Assembly (NCBI GenBank): GCA_964023275.1
Contig: OZ029915.1
Coordinates: 35,344,073-35,408,072 of the forward strand
Origin: Norana najaformis
Taxonomy: Eukaryota > Annelida > Clitellata > Crassiclitellata > Hormogastridae
Length of the DNA: 64,000 bases
Reading direction: 5' to 3'
The first letter of the stretch is position 1, and every line of letters starts with the position of its first letter. Shown in pieces: positions 25,026-37,977 of this stretch. The notes below the pieces were generated by a model. That model made no database searches, had not been told where the DNA came from, and saw nothing but the letters and a program-made list of their open reading frames with translations. The translations under genes and the position numbers were made by a program.

Positions 25026-28000
25026 GGTAAGTTGCTGGTCAGGTACCTTTGTCTGGATAGCTGTAAGCCTGTTATTGATTACCAAAGGTCATACAGTACA
25101 TGGCTATGTTTAAGTCTGATAAGAGAACTGAGTATATTTTGAAAGTTATAATTAAATCTATTTCGTGGAAGATTAAAGAATTGTTTGGATGCCATACTGG
25201 GCTGGGCATCTGATTTTCTGAGGTGAACGAGTACTGTCTGTGCTGCAGTGTGCCTTGGCATTAGGATTTTCAGAGACATTAGGGATTTAGGAGACGTTAC
25301 TGAGGCTGCTTTCCTGTAATTTCCGTTTGTTTTCAGTGAAATATTCTTGTGTCAGATTCTGTTTTGTCTCCTCCAAGTGATATTTTCAGAGATGCATTTA
25401 CTTGATGTTGTACTTAGAGGCCATATTTATATGAGTTATCAGGTAGCGGGTGCCCATTGCACTTTATGACTTGGTTTCTAAATACTGAAGAATGAGTAAA
25501 TCATTTTTTTTAGCTTTTCAAAGCAAACTAAAAGTCCTTTGCTGCAGATTTACATATTCGTATTTTTGCTTTCCTGGTTACTCAACCATGATGATTTCCA
25601 CTTTGCTGAAATGATGAACTTCAGTGCCGGTTGCTTCAGTACCAACTGCTGGCACCGGGGATGAGACCTGGATATCTTTGGGCAGAGACTTCAACAGGGG
25701 TCATAATCAGAGTGAATGGAAGGGGATGGCGCAATTACTTAGCATCTTGGCTGTTGCATCAGTAGCATGTGATGTGTTGGATGCTGATGAGGAAATGGGA
25801 AACATTTGCTTTTAGGAAGAGCTGTTCATTGTTTTCGTGTGGCAGTTGGTGATCACTAGAATTGAAGCTGCACTTATAGATTTAGGAGAGGATGATGATA
25901 GATGACTTTGCACTTGTGTTGTGTTGACAAGTGGATATAACTGTTAGTGCTTACATCCATCCTGACATTGGCAGTGTTACCTTATTTATGTGAAGCTTGA
26001 GTGCTGATTGCAACAGCACTGATTTAAACTAGAGGTGGACATTTAATGCACTGTTAACGCAATTAACATGGTAAAATTTTAATGCAATTACAATATTTAA
26101 TGCAATTAACTTTTTTGATGCTATAATGGCCTTGTGGTAAAAGAACGCTAACTGACCATGAGTTGAACAAACGCAGAGTGACTCATACACTGGAAAATAC
26201 AGACTAACTGAGCTCCTCTGTTTGCACAACTGGTTGAACTTCAAGAAGAATGTACAGAGACTTCAGAACTCTAAGAAAATCTTGAATTTGTTCTAGCATC
26301 CTGTTGAAATAGTTACAGAATTGCTAACAGGTGTGCCTAATCTATAATTACATAAACAAATTTAGAATTATTTTAACGTTAAATTTTTATCATTTCATGA
26401 AGTTACAACAGCATATTAGTTGTTCAGCATGTTAGAAATTTGTGATCAAATTTAATCCCCCCATGTCTTATGCAGTTAATCAAAAGATAAAAATTTTAAT
26501 TGTATGATTATTCATTATTACAATTTTTAGTTGATGCCCACCTCTAAAGTAAACAAATGGTGTTTGTTGCACCATGTCATGGGATTGTGCCAAATGGTAA
26601 AACATTATAGTTAACTAAAACATTTTTTGATCTTTTCATGAGTTACTGATAAACACTTAGTTAAAGCCTGGAAATTTTGTTTAATTCCAAAAGTATCAAT
26701 GAACAAAATGTTTTGCACCCCTTTTGCACAAAAATCTGTATATATGTCGTATAAGATGCTATTATAACTATGAGCTTGTTTCTGATTTGGCTGCTGCTAG
26801 TTGATTTATTAGGTTTGCATTTTTGTACTAGAAAGAAATATTTTGATGCAAAATGCACAAAAATTTTATATGAACTACTAATATATAACTTAAGATTTAA
26901 TATCATGAATGAGCATTTGATGGTTTATTAATTTTTTTCTTGTGGCTTATTTCAGAGTGTGTAGGTAAATTACATTACATCCTATACATTATGCATATAT
27001 AGAATCCTTCACTAGAAGGGTCACATACATATTGAATTTTAAACCACATTTATTTATTTATTATCGATGTACATAGGATATCCATGCCAAATATAACAAG
27101 AAATAGTTCTTCAGCATTTGTAATGACTTTGGATTGACACCATTGCAGATGTTTTGATTTTGGGACTATACAGTTGCTTAGCTAAGTCTAAATTTTTTTT
27201 CAAGTCTTAGTTTCAAAGAGGAGATCGTCATTTAAAACAGGAAGTTGTGGTTTCATAGAGGCTGGTCTGTCTGAATTCTTATTCTCTCTGAGTTGAGTTA
27301 GTACATACATGCTAACTGCAGAGGCCAGTTATCCATTTGAAAGATACATTACAATTACAAGTATAGGATACTAATTATGCAAGTTTGAAAATCTGCTTTT
27401 TAAACTAGTTTTACTATATGGTTTTATTATGCCACACTATGTGATACTTAATTTAAGAAAGTTACTCTGTCATCCCATAATTTTAAAGAAATAGGTTTTA
27501 TCAACCCTTGTGAAAAGTTACTACTAATTAAAATGTGTGACTGACAGTATTCCGTAGTGCATTTCTAATGACACTTTTAACGACTTTAATGCCATGTTAC
27601 TTTTGCATGACTTAGGAATTTCTGTACACTTCAGGAGTTTATATCTATTAGAGTGTTTGGAGTGTTGCACATGTGTTGTGTTGTGTTGTTGCTCTGCGAA
27701 TGGTTGATGTAGTCATCTTACTGGTCTTGTATCTGGCTATTGACCATGCTGGAAATATAATTGTCCCTGCCTTTTGTGTCCATAGCACAATGTTGACTCA
27801 GCATTCTAGAAATCATTAAGTCTCATGCCTATTTGCTGTGAAAAGCCCATCTGAAAACTTGACGGAAACTTGATGAAGCAAAAATGAGAATTCTTTGGAA
27901 TTCTGAGAGTTGAACAGATTTTTGCCTCGTTATCATTCTCATAAAATTTTGTGGGTTTTATAAGGTTCAGTTTGAGGAGGTTCTTATTAATAAACTCACA

Positions 28001-29417
28001 GGACTTTAAAAAATTAGCAGACTGCAGTGACCACATGACTGAATGAGTGGTCATAACTTATCCTTTCATCTTTGTGTTGAGGGTATATGTGGCTTAAGTG
28101 TGTTTACTGCTCCTCAATTCCAGGGTTGTAGTTATTTTTGCAGCCGTACAATTTTTTAAGATAATGAAAAGCCTACTTGTGACCTACTGAACTGCCTGTA
28201 ATTATTCATCATTACCAGCACCAGTCCTTTTACTGACTGAAGTGCAGCCGTTCTTGCTTCTAGGTAATAATTTTTAGCTCACTCATGTCAATATTGCATA
28301 AGAGCTGAAGGGCACCATTCCCTGTCAATATGAGGATTCAGTGTGTGAGACAAATTCAGACAGACCAAGTTGGAATTGTCTGGAAGCTTCGTATTTAGGA
28401 GAAATCAAAGAATTGCTTAGTAGACTTGTTTACAGTTTTCCCATATTGGCCCAACCTGTGCGTATATCATAAGGTGCTGTGTACAAACTGAATTTTATTT
28501 TATTTACCCTAAAGTCCAGCGTGTGTAATTTAGGAATAAGTATTCTAAATGAGGTCCTTTATATTTGTCTCCCAGAGCAGTTCTAAAACCTAGCCCTAAG
28601 CCAAACACCAAGCTTTAGCTTCTGACATGTGTAATCAAGCTGAGACCATTACATTTTGATTGCTATTCCTTTCTGTGTTCCTTTTTCATCAGTCAGTGTG
28701 CATAGTCCAAATCCAGTGCAGTGGTAAAGGCAGAAATGTCTGGTGTCCAAAAAGTAATACATGACCCATTTTAGGAATCTTTTGTCAATTATTGCTCTAC
28801 AGTCTGTTCTGTTTTGGACCAGCACCAGTAAGCCCTACTCTGGTTGTTTATGTGTTGATAAAAGCATGCGACAGCTGTGAAAAATTGCTGAGGACTTGAG
28901 ATTTCAGATGGAAAGGAGCATAGTATGCAAGAAGTGTACGTCTGCTGTACCACTAATTGCTATTTGGGTCACCTGAAGCAACATAGATGTACAATTTTTC
29001 AGCCAGTGATTGATTGATTGACTGATTGATAAATTGGATTTGTAAGGCATAATTGCTTTAGCAATTATAAAGGATGTCAGTGTGGTTAACATTGGTATCA
29101 GCAGCAGAGGTCACGTCTGGTTGGAAAATGTGTAGGAATGAAAAGACTGCTTGAGTAGTGGGGCTTGTGCATTGAGTGCATTCTTATTACAGGATTTTAA
29201 TGCGGTCTTTGTATGGCATGCTGTGCTGTACTCAAGTAAATCTCTCATTATTCTGTTTTTGGTAAATTGCAGTGAACAGAAATGCACTCTGTTCAGGGAA
29301 GTTGTCTGGCTCATAAGCCTAATCCTGTGCCAGAACCTGATTGAGGTCTTTGGAGATTGGTTAAGTTGATGTATAAACTGTTTTGTAATATACAACTTTC
29401 TATTAAGGTACTGAATG

Positions 29418-29476
29418 TACAGCTTTATATACAGATTTATATATATATATATATACAGTTTTATATACAGCTTTAT
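29418..29476. repeat. TA microsatellite with symmetric flanks
   Basis: A (TA)9-10 run is flanked on both sides by copies of ACAGCTTTATATACAG-like sequence. It is a plain dinucleotide expansion within a small local duplication. Confidence 0.75.
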
Positions 29477-30426
29477 GTCATTGAACAAAATGACTGGAAA
29501 TCAAGCAATTAATGGAATAAATATGAGAGAAACGAGGAACCAACAGTCAGAAAACAGGCAGAAAACAGAGCGGCTGAAAGAGAAAACTGTATTTGAAATT
29601 GAAAGATTGCATATTGTTTGTTACGTGTGTGTTTTAAAATTTAAAACTCCCAAACCTTGAAGGATGGGCTTTGGCATGAATGTGATAAACAGCTTTATGA
29701 CAAAGTGAGCTTTTGCATGGAAGTATTCATTACTTAACTATGTCAAAATTTACCTTCATTCTTGGACTTAATCTGTTTTGAATTCGATATTTTATTTCTT
29801 CTGCTTTTGTCTTACAGTTCATAAATTAGATATGCTCTTAAGCGTGCACTGTGTCATTTAAGAGTTGGAAGAGCCTGCTCTATTACCACAGATCAGTGTT
29901 AAAAAATTAATTAGTTAACGCTGCTCAAACCACATGCGGTGTTTCAAACGGAGTGCGCATAGCATGATAAGCCATGATATGAGTTTGGACTTGAAAAAAT
30001 AAGGATATTGATAATTGTGTAAACAAATGATAAAAACTATTCACACATCTCTGCTAGTTAACTTTTATTTGTAATGGCTCTATTAGTGGCTTTACTTACT
30101 AGTCTTTACAATCATCGAGAAAATAGGCCGTCCTATTTATAGTGCATATGTCGAGACAGCAGTTTTAATGTCCTGTAATATCTGTCGTTTCATCTGAGCC
30201 ATCCAGGGTTGCTAGTAAGCCAATGTTCCAACTTTTACGGATATTTGTAGTACTTCGCAGTTTGTGCCACCCTGGATGTATCGTGTTTGCATTGTCAGAC
30301 ATTTGGATTTTTCAGACATTCTAGTAACGCCATTTTAGTACATTTTTTCCTCGAGTTTTATGAGTTTTATTTCTATGTGTATTTTATGTTCTATATGCAT
30401 GGTTTTGTGTCGTTGTGATTTGACAG

Positions 30427-30600
30427 GATGTTCTATGTCATACTATAATCCGCCCAGCCTATACTCAGCATACTCGGCTTATATCTCCTCGCTGATGTCT
30501 GGCTCTGCCGCCAGCGAATATTCGCCCTATCTGTCTCCACGGTTGCCCGGTCCTCCTCCGATCCCCTCGTATCAACAGCGACTACACGACATGCATAAAG
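30427..30600 (+). CDS. Internal exon B of a TNRC18/BAHCC1-like protein
   Basis: This 174-bp exon (58 residues) begins CSMSYYNPPSLYSAYSAYIS, contains YSPYLSPRLPGPPPIP and ends QQRLHDMHK. The acceptor is TTGACAG ending at 30426 and the donor is AAAG|GTAGAG at 30601. Both borders are phase 1, compatible with exons A and C. It is richer in CpG and GC than the surrounding intron. The Tyr/Ser/Pro composition suits a disordered nuclear regulator. The ending, joined to the start of exon C (AYLLSNSAG), resembles in spacing a short N-terminal block of vertebrate TNRC18/BAHCC1, where a Q...QK motif is followed by a YL segment. That comparison is from memory and weak. No other function is readable from this exon. 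Confidence 0.75.
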
Positions 30601-33600
30601 GTAGAGGCTTTGTTGATTTCTTCTTGGTTTGATTTTCTGACGTTTGCTTCAGGTATTATTCTGTTTTTGCTTTTTTTTCTCAGTTTTTGATGTGATTGTT
30701 TTACTATTAGTAATTGTGTTGTCATACTTTTTGTGCTGCCAAAACTCTCATGTTACTGTGTAGGAACCTTGAGCAAATTCTTGATGCACAATTGATCAGT
30801 GCCATTGATTGTTGCTTTACAGTTAGTTAGTGGTGCTTAACAAATTAAAAAGTAATAATATTAATGTTACTATTTCTTTCCTTGACTTCTTTGCACTTGT
30901 CTGTTTTACTTGGAATAAGCAAGTATGTAAGTCAGAAACATATTCAAGATGCCATGTGGAGCAGGTAAATCATGGATGTTGAAGAAGTGATAAAGAAGTG
31001 AACCCCATCTAAGTTAAAAGCCTGACTCTGCTCCCATACTAAACAAATATACCCAACATTAAAGGTGATTTTTCTCTTCAGTGGATGACATGAGGATATG
31101 TTGGCATGCTTTATATTCGTTCTAGATAAGCACTATTCTTGTTCTTTTGCTTCTGTGCTGGTAGTTTGTAGGACTGAAATGGAAGTGTGGGAAGAACCCA
31201 CTTCAAAACATATGTTGATGTACATAGACTCTGGGCAGTGTGTGCTTGGAAAGCTTCAGAAAGGGCACAGAAATAACAACAGATGCACACTTTCTGTCTT
31301 ATCTCAATTCTTTGACTTTCCATGCGACTTTATGTCTGTCTTTATGTCTGTGACTGGGGAGTGGAATTGGTTTTTCTACTGACTTTGACAGCTCTTCCTG
31401 CTTCTGTGTATGTTTGTTGTGCCTTATATACCAAAATTTACGAGAACACTGAAACATGGTCAGGGTGGATTAAGGAATGGATGGGCTATGATCTGGTTAT
31501 GTTAGATGCAGTGGATGCAGGAGTTTTTAATTTTTCTACCTCCAAAGGCACATGTGTTAAAGTGATGTTTTTATTTTGATGATCGATGCTGTACTGGTTT
31601 AGTAGGCAAGAATCCTACAGTAAGGCAATGCTTTGCAGGACGGAGCTGTTGTCGATGAAGGTTGCTGAAACTGACTTGGTCAGAGATGTTTTGGTGCAAG
31701 GCTGATGGAGCGGAAACTGAGTTAAACGGCTAGCTTTCTTCCGGTTCTCCGGAACATTCGTTAAAGCATTTTGCAGTCAGTAAACTAAAAGGAGAAGATA
31801 AGTTGGCTGATGTGCTTTGAAGTCCAGTGAGACTAAATAAGACTTAGTTGGAAAAGGTTGAAGTCATTTGAGCCAGATGCTTTTAGAAGAGGCCTTTTGA
31901 TAGTGTTGAGTGAAAACCTGAGCCTGATTTAGAAGTCTTCAGACTTCATAGCCATGTATGTAGTGGAGAATAGTATTATTAATCATTTATATCGTGCTAA
32001 GTGATTAATTCACATCATATCTCTGGTAAAATTGGGTAATGCTGGCTATATGGGTGGAACTGGAAACCTGGGAGATGAAGATGAATAAGAATAAAGAAGA
32101 ATAAGACTGAATGAATTCTGGGGTTGTTCAGGGCTCTTTTCTTACAAAATTACTAGCTCAGTTTTTATGATAAAGTATAAAGATGTTTTTTGCACTGAAA
32201 ATTTCATAATTCTAGGATACAATTTTCCAGGCTTTGGGTAAAGTGCCATGATTGAGACTGGACTAAATAGAATTGATCTGTATGCTGAAAACGTTACATG
32301 GGGATAAATTGTGGTGGGAATGAAGCTAATTGAGGGAATCAGGTAAGAGTTCTGGTAGTATGTACCTCAGCTGCTATGCTCAGAAGTATAGTCTTACAAC
32401 CTCTTTCTCGGTAACTTAGTAATGTTTTAAATGCTATGAGAGCATTGTTTTGTTTGAGTCTATACTTTGCTTGCTACAGGTGACAAAAGAACATCTGTGG
32501 AAATAATGCGTCAAGTGCAATTACGGATGCATTTGTTTAGATAGTGCATATCTAATTGTTCTGGTGTGATTTATTTTTACAACAGTTAGATTTGCACAAT
32601 GTCCACAATTTGTTGCAAAACATCGTGTTTAGTGTGCAAAAACCAGCTCAACAATAGATTTAGACAAGTTCTCTGCACTTTTCTTACAGCGTAGAAGATA
32701 TGAAACTTGGAAGTTTATTGGTTTGTTGCCATTAATCTACACTTGCTTTAACGGAGGGGTTCAAAGAATTGTGATGTCATATTCGAGGGATACTGAATTT
32801 TGTGGCAAAATGTGAGAAGGGGATGGGTAAAAAATCTGCAGAAATTGCATGACGTCATTTGTGGACAGATATCCACCTTTCATTCTGCAAACAGGTTTTC
32901 ACTAGTCCTCTCTTCTGGCTTCTAAGCTTTGTTTTGGGATTTGTGGCTAAGTGTTGTTTCAGATCGTCTACTTTTCAATCATATGTCTATACTGAAAATT
33001 TCTGCACCATTCTTTTTTGCACCATAAAATATTTTCTTAAACACAACATTACTTTCAATATCATCAAATTTACATATGATATAGCTATATATGTATAATT
33101 GTATAAACTGAAACTCTAAATATATTGCAAATACAAGCAGAAACATTTTTTCAGCAGGCACATGGAGCGAAGAAACTAATTTACATGGTGCAAACCAATT
33201 AGGCACATTTAGCTAAGTTGAAGACCAGAAGTTGGAAAGATCGACACTGTTGCTTAAAACAAATACACAAATTTTATAGCATATTTCAGAAATCTTGCAT
33301 CTGTGTCCACAACAAGAAAAGTTGTGTGGAGTTGTGCACTGCACTGGGTAGAGGGAACGTTAGTGCGAGGTTTCTAAAACCTTATGTTACCTGTGAGATA
33401 TATGTGTGAAAATATGGTTGATATAGCCTTCAGCATTCCGTTGAAAGATTAGCATTGTGAGAAGGGTCAATCTTCAGTTGAAATGCTGTGAGTAAATCTC
33501 AGGAAGGGACAGACGGAAGTGTTAAGATGAGAATGTTAGCTTCCTGTTTGGAAAGTTTTGCCAAGTTCGCTTCTGACAGACTTTCTGGTCTTTCATTAAT

Positions 33601-34384
33601 TATTCATCTAGCTTACTTTTCTAGTAGGTAATTCTAATGCAGATGGCTGTGGATGTGTTGTTATTACTTTTGAGCTATATGTGTAACTGTTAAGCTTTAA
33701 ACATGTTAGGCTTGTTTTGTGCTTTGAATGACTTGCTGTAACTCCTTTCATTTTGTTATTGTAATTGACATTGTATTGAAGCCCATTCTGTTATATTTAT
33801 AATGAGATATTTATGTAGCACCAGTTTGTTTAAAGTCCTGAGCTGTGTTCTGAACTGACATCATTTTTGGCTCATGTCATTTGATGCTTTTCATACAAAC
33901 TTCATAGGTATGATTGTTCAGTAGATGAATAGGTAGTTTTTGGCAATGAACATTGCTGCTAGTTAGAAAAAGTTGTAGATGTTTTTCAGTAAGCGTTTAA
34001 CGTTAGCGATATGATTGCTTTTTGCGTGGTCTGTATGCCACTGCATTGGTTTTCAGTGAATAGCCAAACCAGCTTGAAAGTGCTAGGTTTTGTGATTGTT
34101 GACTGGTCTTTATAAGCAGATGATGTCACAGTGCTTTGTACTGTAAAATCCATAAATTCTTTGGGTGTGACAGGTTGTCAAAGCTGAATACTGCATAGCT
34201 AATTCTCTGTGCTGATAGTATACCATATTGGCTTGCATGTAACTCATGTGAATACATAGTGGGGGGGGGGCAGAATCACGTGGTGGTGGCACTGTCATTA
34301 TTTGAATTGCAACTAATTTGTGACATGAGAATTAACATATTCAATTAATCTTTTTAGTTTTTCTCTGCAAAAGCTTTGCTCACT

Positions 34385-34716
34385 GTTATTAAGCTATTAT
34401 ACATTGTGACTCTTGCTGTGCCCTGTACCAAACAGTGTTGAGCTCTCAGGCCTTCTCGGTAGCTGGTCCACAGCTTTGGAATTCAGTTGTCAATTCTTTG
34501 ATGTCATCCAAGTCTAAACTAAAGGTGCATCTCTTTCAACTTGCTTACCCACTATAGCCTGCCTTCTGGTTTCTCTGACCTATAGGAATTCAATCTAGCT
34601 TCTCCACCCGATTATGATTTTGTTTGCGATTTTGACTTGAAGCAACCATTGACTGATGCCTTGGACATTATGATGACGTTGCCATAGAAGTTTTTAGATT
34701 GGATTAGATTAGATTA
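34385..34716 (+). mobile_element. L2/CR1-like LINE 3' end
   Basis: The + frame contains AFSVAGPQLWNSVVNSL and then KLKVHLFQLAYPL, the conserved C-terminal end of the RT polyprotein. A 3' UTR follows with TTGACTGATGCCTTGGACAT, ending in a GATTAGATTAGATTA tail. The same 3' UTR is seen at 54200-54420 and 63000-63130. It is a 5'-truncated copy. Confidence 0.7.
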
Positions 34717-37428
34717 AAAACTAAATGATGGGCTAGACTTGCTTCAGAGAAAACCAAAATAAATGTCAGTATTTGCCATTTATACTCGTGTCATTTGAAT
34801 GTGGGTTTGAGTTTTGAAATTTACTGACTGTATATGCTGGTCATTGTATTTAGTATAGACTTCTGTCACTAATATTTGGCAGGTAAAGTCACAGCCTTTT
34901 ACATAATATTGCTGTTTATTGATAATATAGACTTCAAAGATTGAAAGCAGTATCTGGGTATGTGAACAGAACTGACCTAACATGTGCTTACACAGATAAT
35001 CACCAGTTTTCTGAGAGCAGTGAAGTCTGAATATGAACGAATTTATTGCAGAGAAAGGACCAGAAAACTTCTAAGCGTACACCCTTGTATTGAAGGCTAA
35101 AGGAATAATTTAAAATGCATTTATTATTAATCAGACATTTATAGCAGACCAATTACCGAATCCACCTCAAAAGTTTGGGTGGATGGGAAATGTGAAAAGA
35201 GAAAGATAAGGGTTGTGTAAAGCTAGAAGTAGTGAATTCTGCAAGATGGACTTTTGTAGGGAAAGGACCACTAACATTCCTTGGAAGAATTGCTTCTGAT
35301 ACATGAGGAGTGTTGTTTCCTGTCTGTGCTTCAATTTAGTCCACCAAGTTCTTAAAGGAATTACCGTATAGTCGAGACTTAACCTGTGTTCTGTGCTTGC
35401 ATTTGAAAGACTGCTTCTGAGACCATAACAGTTTTTACTGGTAGATATAATTTTCACTGGTAGATATAATGTCATGCCACCTGTTACCCACTTGGCTATC
35501 AGTTTGGGGTCAGTAATGAGGACCAATGTCATGCGAGGGTTAAAAGGTGTCCCGTTGTTGCATTGCTGTGGTTTTTGGTGCAGCAAAAGAATTCTTAAAC
35601 CTCGGATTATGCATTGGAAGAGTTTGTACAAAGAGTATAAACAAGTGTACTCCCTCTATCTTTTTTATGTTTTGCTGACCTGTGATCCACTGCAGCTGTT
35701 AACCTTTTCCCCAGAAAATGTAAACCATCTAGTTGTTTCCACTCATTTCTTTGTGGGGTTAACATATGGTGTTTGATTCTGGTAGGGAGAAGTGGAATGC
35801 TGGGAGCAGTGGCATGTATGACAGATACATGATTTGACTGAGGTGATGACTAGCAAAGGGTAAAATTCAAAGCATGAAGTAGTGACTGCTGCATTACCAA
35901 CTGTCATTGTCTGTATCTAATTAGAGGGATTTTTCATTTAGAGTTTAACGTGTGTGAGCATGTGTGCAGACAATAATATGTAGTACCTTTGAGAAATTCC
36001 TTTAAACAGGGAAGTGCTGCTGACTATGTGTACTAAATGATGTTAAGAATTGAAGAATATGGAGTGTATGTGTAGGTGAGTTGTTCCAAATTCTGACTTT
36101 GCCTCTTTACGTATATAAGACGGAAATCTAGCAAATATGTGAGATTTCGTGCATTTGAATTCCAAAGCCAAAACTATGTTTTAGCTCATTTACCCCTTTC
36201 ACACCCACTGACTGCAAATGGAGTTATCAAAATCTTTAATATTTAAGAAATATAACTGAAGTAAATATATTATCATATTGATTTTTTTGAGTATTTGAGA
36301 TGTAATTTCATTATGGGACAGTTGATTCATTGTACTTAATTATATAAATTTCATAAAATAGTTTTTTAAAATCGTAGTACTTTGATCGACACTTTTACCT
36401 ACTTTAAACTTACTTTTGGATAGAGTACTGGAAACTGTGAAAGGTAATAAAATTACTATAGGATCCCTGAACGTATATTTTAATTGTTTATACATTTCAG
36501 TAATTTGTTTATGAAGATTTAGTAAGGAAAATGTTATTTTTTTGTGCATGGCACCATTTGGAGTCAGTGGGGTGAACAGTAAATAGTCACCTCATATGTA
36601 TCTTTCATCAGAAGTTCTGACTGGTGTAGGAGAACTTAAGCAATACAGTTTTTCATTTTAAATTGTAAATGACTAGGTATATTTTTCGTTTTGCAATCAG
36701 TTTTGTTGTCAGGGTGATGGGCTGTGATTTGGAGCACAATAAAACATAAAATACAGGTCTGATGCAGAATATGCATTTGAGAATGACTTTTATGCTGCCT
36801 GCTAGGCATCTGCAAATAATGGTGACAGCACATTCATTTGGATTGTTATAACTGTCATAGTTCGACAACTAGGACCAGACCAAGTTTGGACAGTGATGAT
36901 TTGTCTCTGTCATATATCCTGGAGCATTTGACTTTCATGCTGTCCAATCTTTGGGAGGTCCTAGCACTGCCTAGGCTCTTGATACATGACCTGAAACATT
37001 CCAGGGTGAACATCGTGAGCCTGAAGGGGTCCTGTGGCGGGGCACAAGAGAGACAGTTGTGGATGGATACACCATCAGTTTTGTAGCAGAGGGCAGGCAC
37101 GAATTGCCTTGACCCTTGCTCTTGTGGAAACAGATAGTTGTGGTTCCCACTGTTTCCCGTGACTTAGCTTTCTTTGGGCACTTTAGAAATTTCGAGATTA
37201 CAATTGTGGTTTATTGAAAATGAGATGCTGACTTGAAATGCACAGACTGCAGTTAAGTGCTAACGGATTAACTATCCTTATTATAGCACCGTATATGGTA
37301 AACTTATTTCTGGCTGTATGTATTAAAGATGTGGTAGTATCAGTGGATAATATTGCAATTTTCTAAAACTTTTCCACCACCTCTGAGTCTTGGGACTTGC
37401 CCGTGAGACTTCAGCAGGCTAAACCGAG

Positions 37429-37977
37429 ATGAGACCCAAGATGTCCTTTGCTCAGATGAGACCCGAGACGTCCTTTGCTCAGATGAGACCCGAGACGTCC
37501 TTTGCTCAGATGAGACCCGAGACGTCCTTTGCCCAGATGAGACCCGAGACGTCCTTTGCCCAGATGAGACCCGAGACGTCCTTTGCTCAGATGAGACCCG
37601 AGACGTCCTTTGCTCAGATGAGACCCGAGACGTCCTTTGCTCAGATGAGACCCGAGACGTCCTTTGCTCAGATGAGACCCAAGACGTCCTTTGCTCAGAT
37701 GAGACCCGAGACGTCCTTTGCTCAGATGAGACCCAAGACGTCCTTTGCTCAGATGAGACCTAAGACGTCCTTTGCCCAGATGAGACCCAAGATGTCCTTT
37801 GCCCAGATGAGACCCGAGACGTCCTTTGCTCAGATGAGACCCAGTATGTCCTTTGCCCAGATGAGACTCGAGACGTCCTTTGCTCAGATGAGACCCAGTA
37901 TGTCCTTTGCCCAGATGAGACTCGAGTGGTCCTGCTCTGAGAGTGAGACACGACTGTCCTGGATGAGACCAAGATGA
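37429..37977. repeat. 27-bp minisatellite, 18 units plus a degenerate edge
   Basis: Eighteen consecutive 27-bp units run from 37429 to 37914, followed by decayed copies to 37977. The consensus is GATGAGACCCGAGACGTCCT followed by TTGCTCA. Units differ mainly at an A/G (CGAGACG, AAGACG, AAGATG, AGTATG) and at a T/C in TTTGCTCA/TTTGCCCA. Because 27 is a multiple of 3, open frames cross it on both strands: a 9-residue MRPETSFAQ repeat on + (37429-37977) and a SHLSKGRLG-type repeat on - (37411-38145). I see no start context, splice sites or homologous protein to support either as a gene. Confidence 0.9.

Larger units (their letters stand above)
7241..30426 (+). other. Intron of about 23.2 kb between exons A and B
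   Basis: No coding exon was recognised. It carries an RTE-like LINE remnant (about 7505-7800), SINE pieces (7900-8105, 11040-11195, 14650-14900, 17735-17905), LINE fragments (12650-12806 and 20870-22290), degenerate satellites (13089-13385 and 24750-25025), microsatellites (16855-16929 and 29418-29476) and an unassigned minus-strand frame (22925-23251). In 8110-10930, 15000-17300, 17910-20860 and 25030-29400 I see only AT-rich sequence without features I can name. Confidence 0.7.

Noticed and set aside
28740-28880. Possible DNA transposon terminus around AAAAAGTAATACATGACCCA
   Set aside because: No matching inverted end or transposase remnant was found nearby.
35167-35631. 154-codon minus-strand open frame
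   Set aside because: No recognisable motif, no splice or promoter context, and composition typical of AT-rich non-coding sequence.
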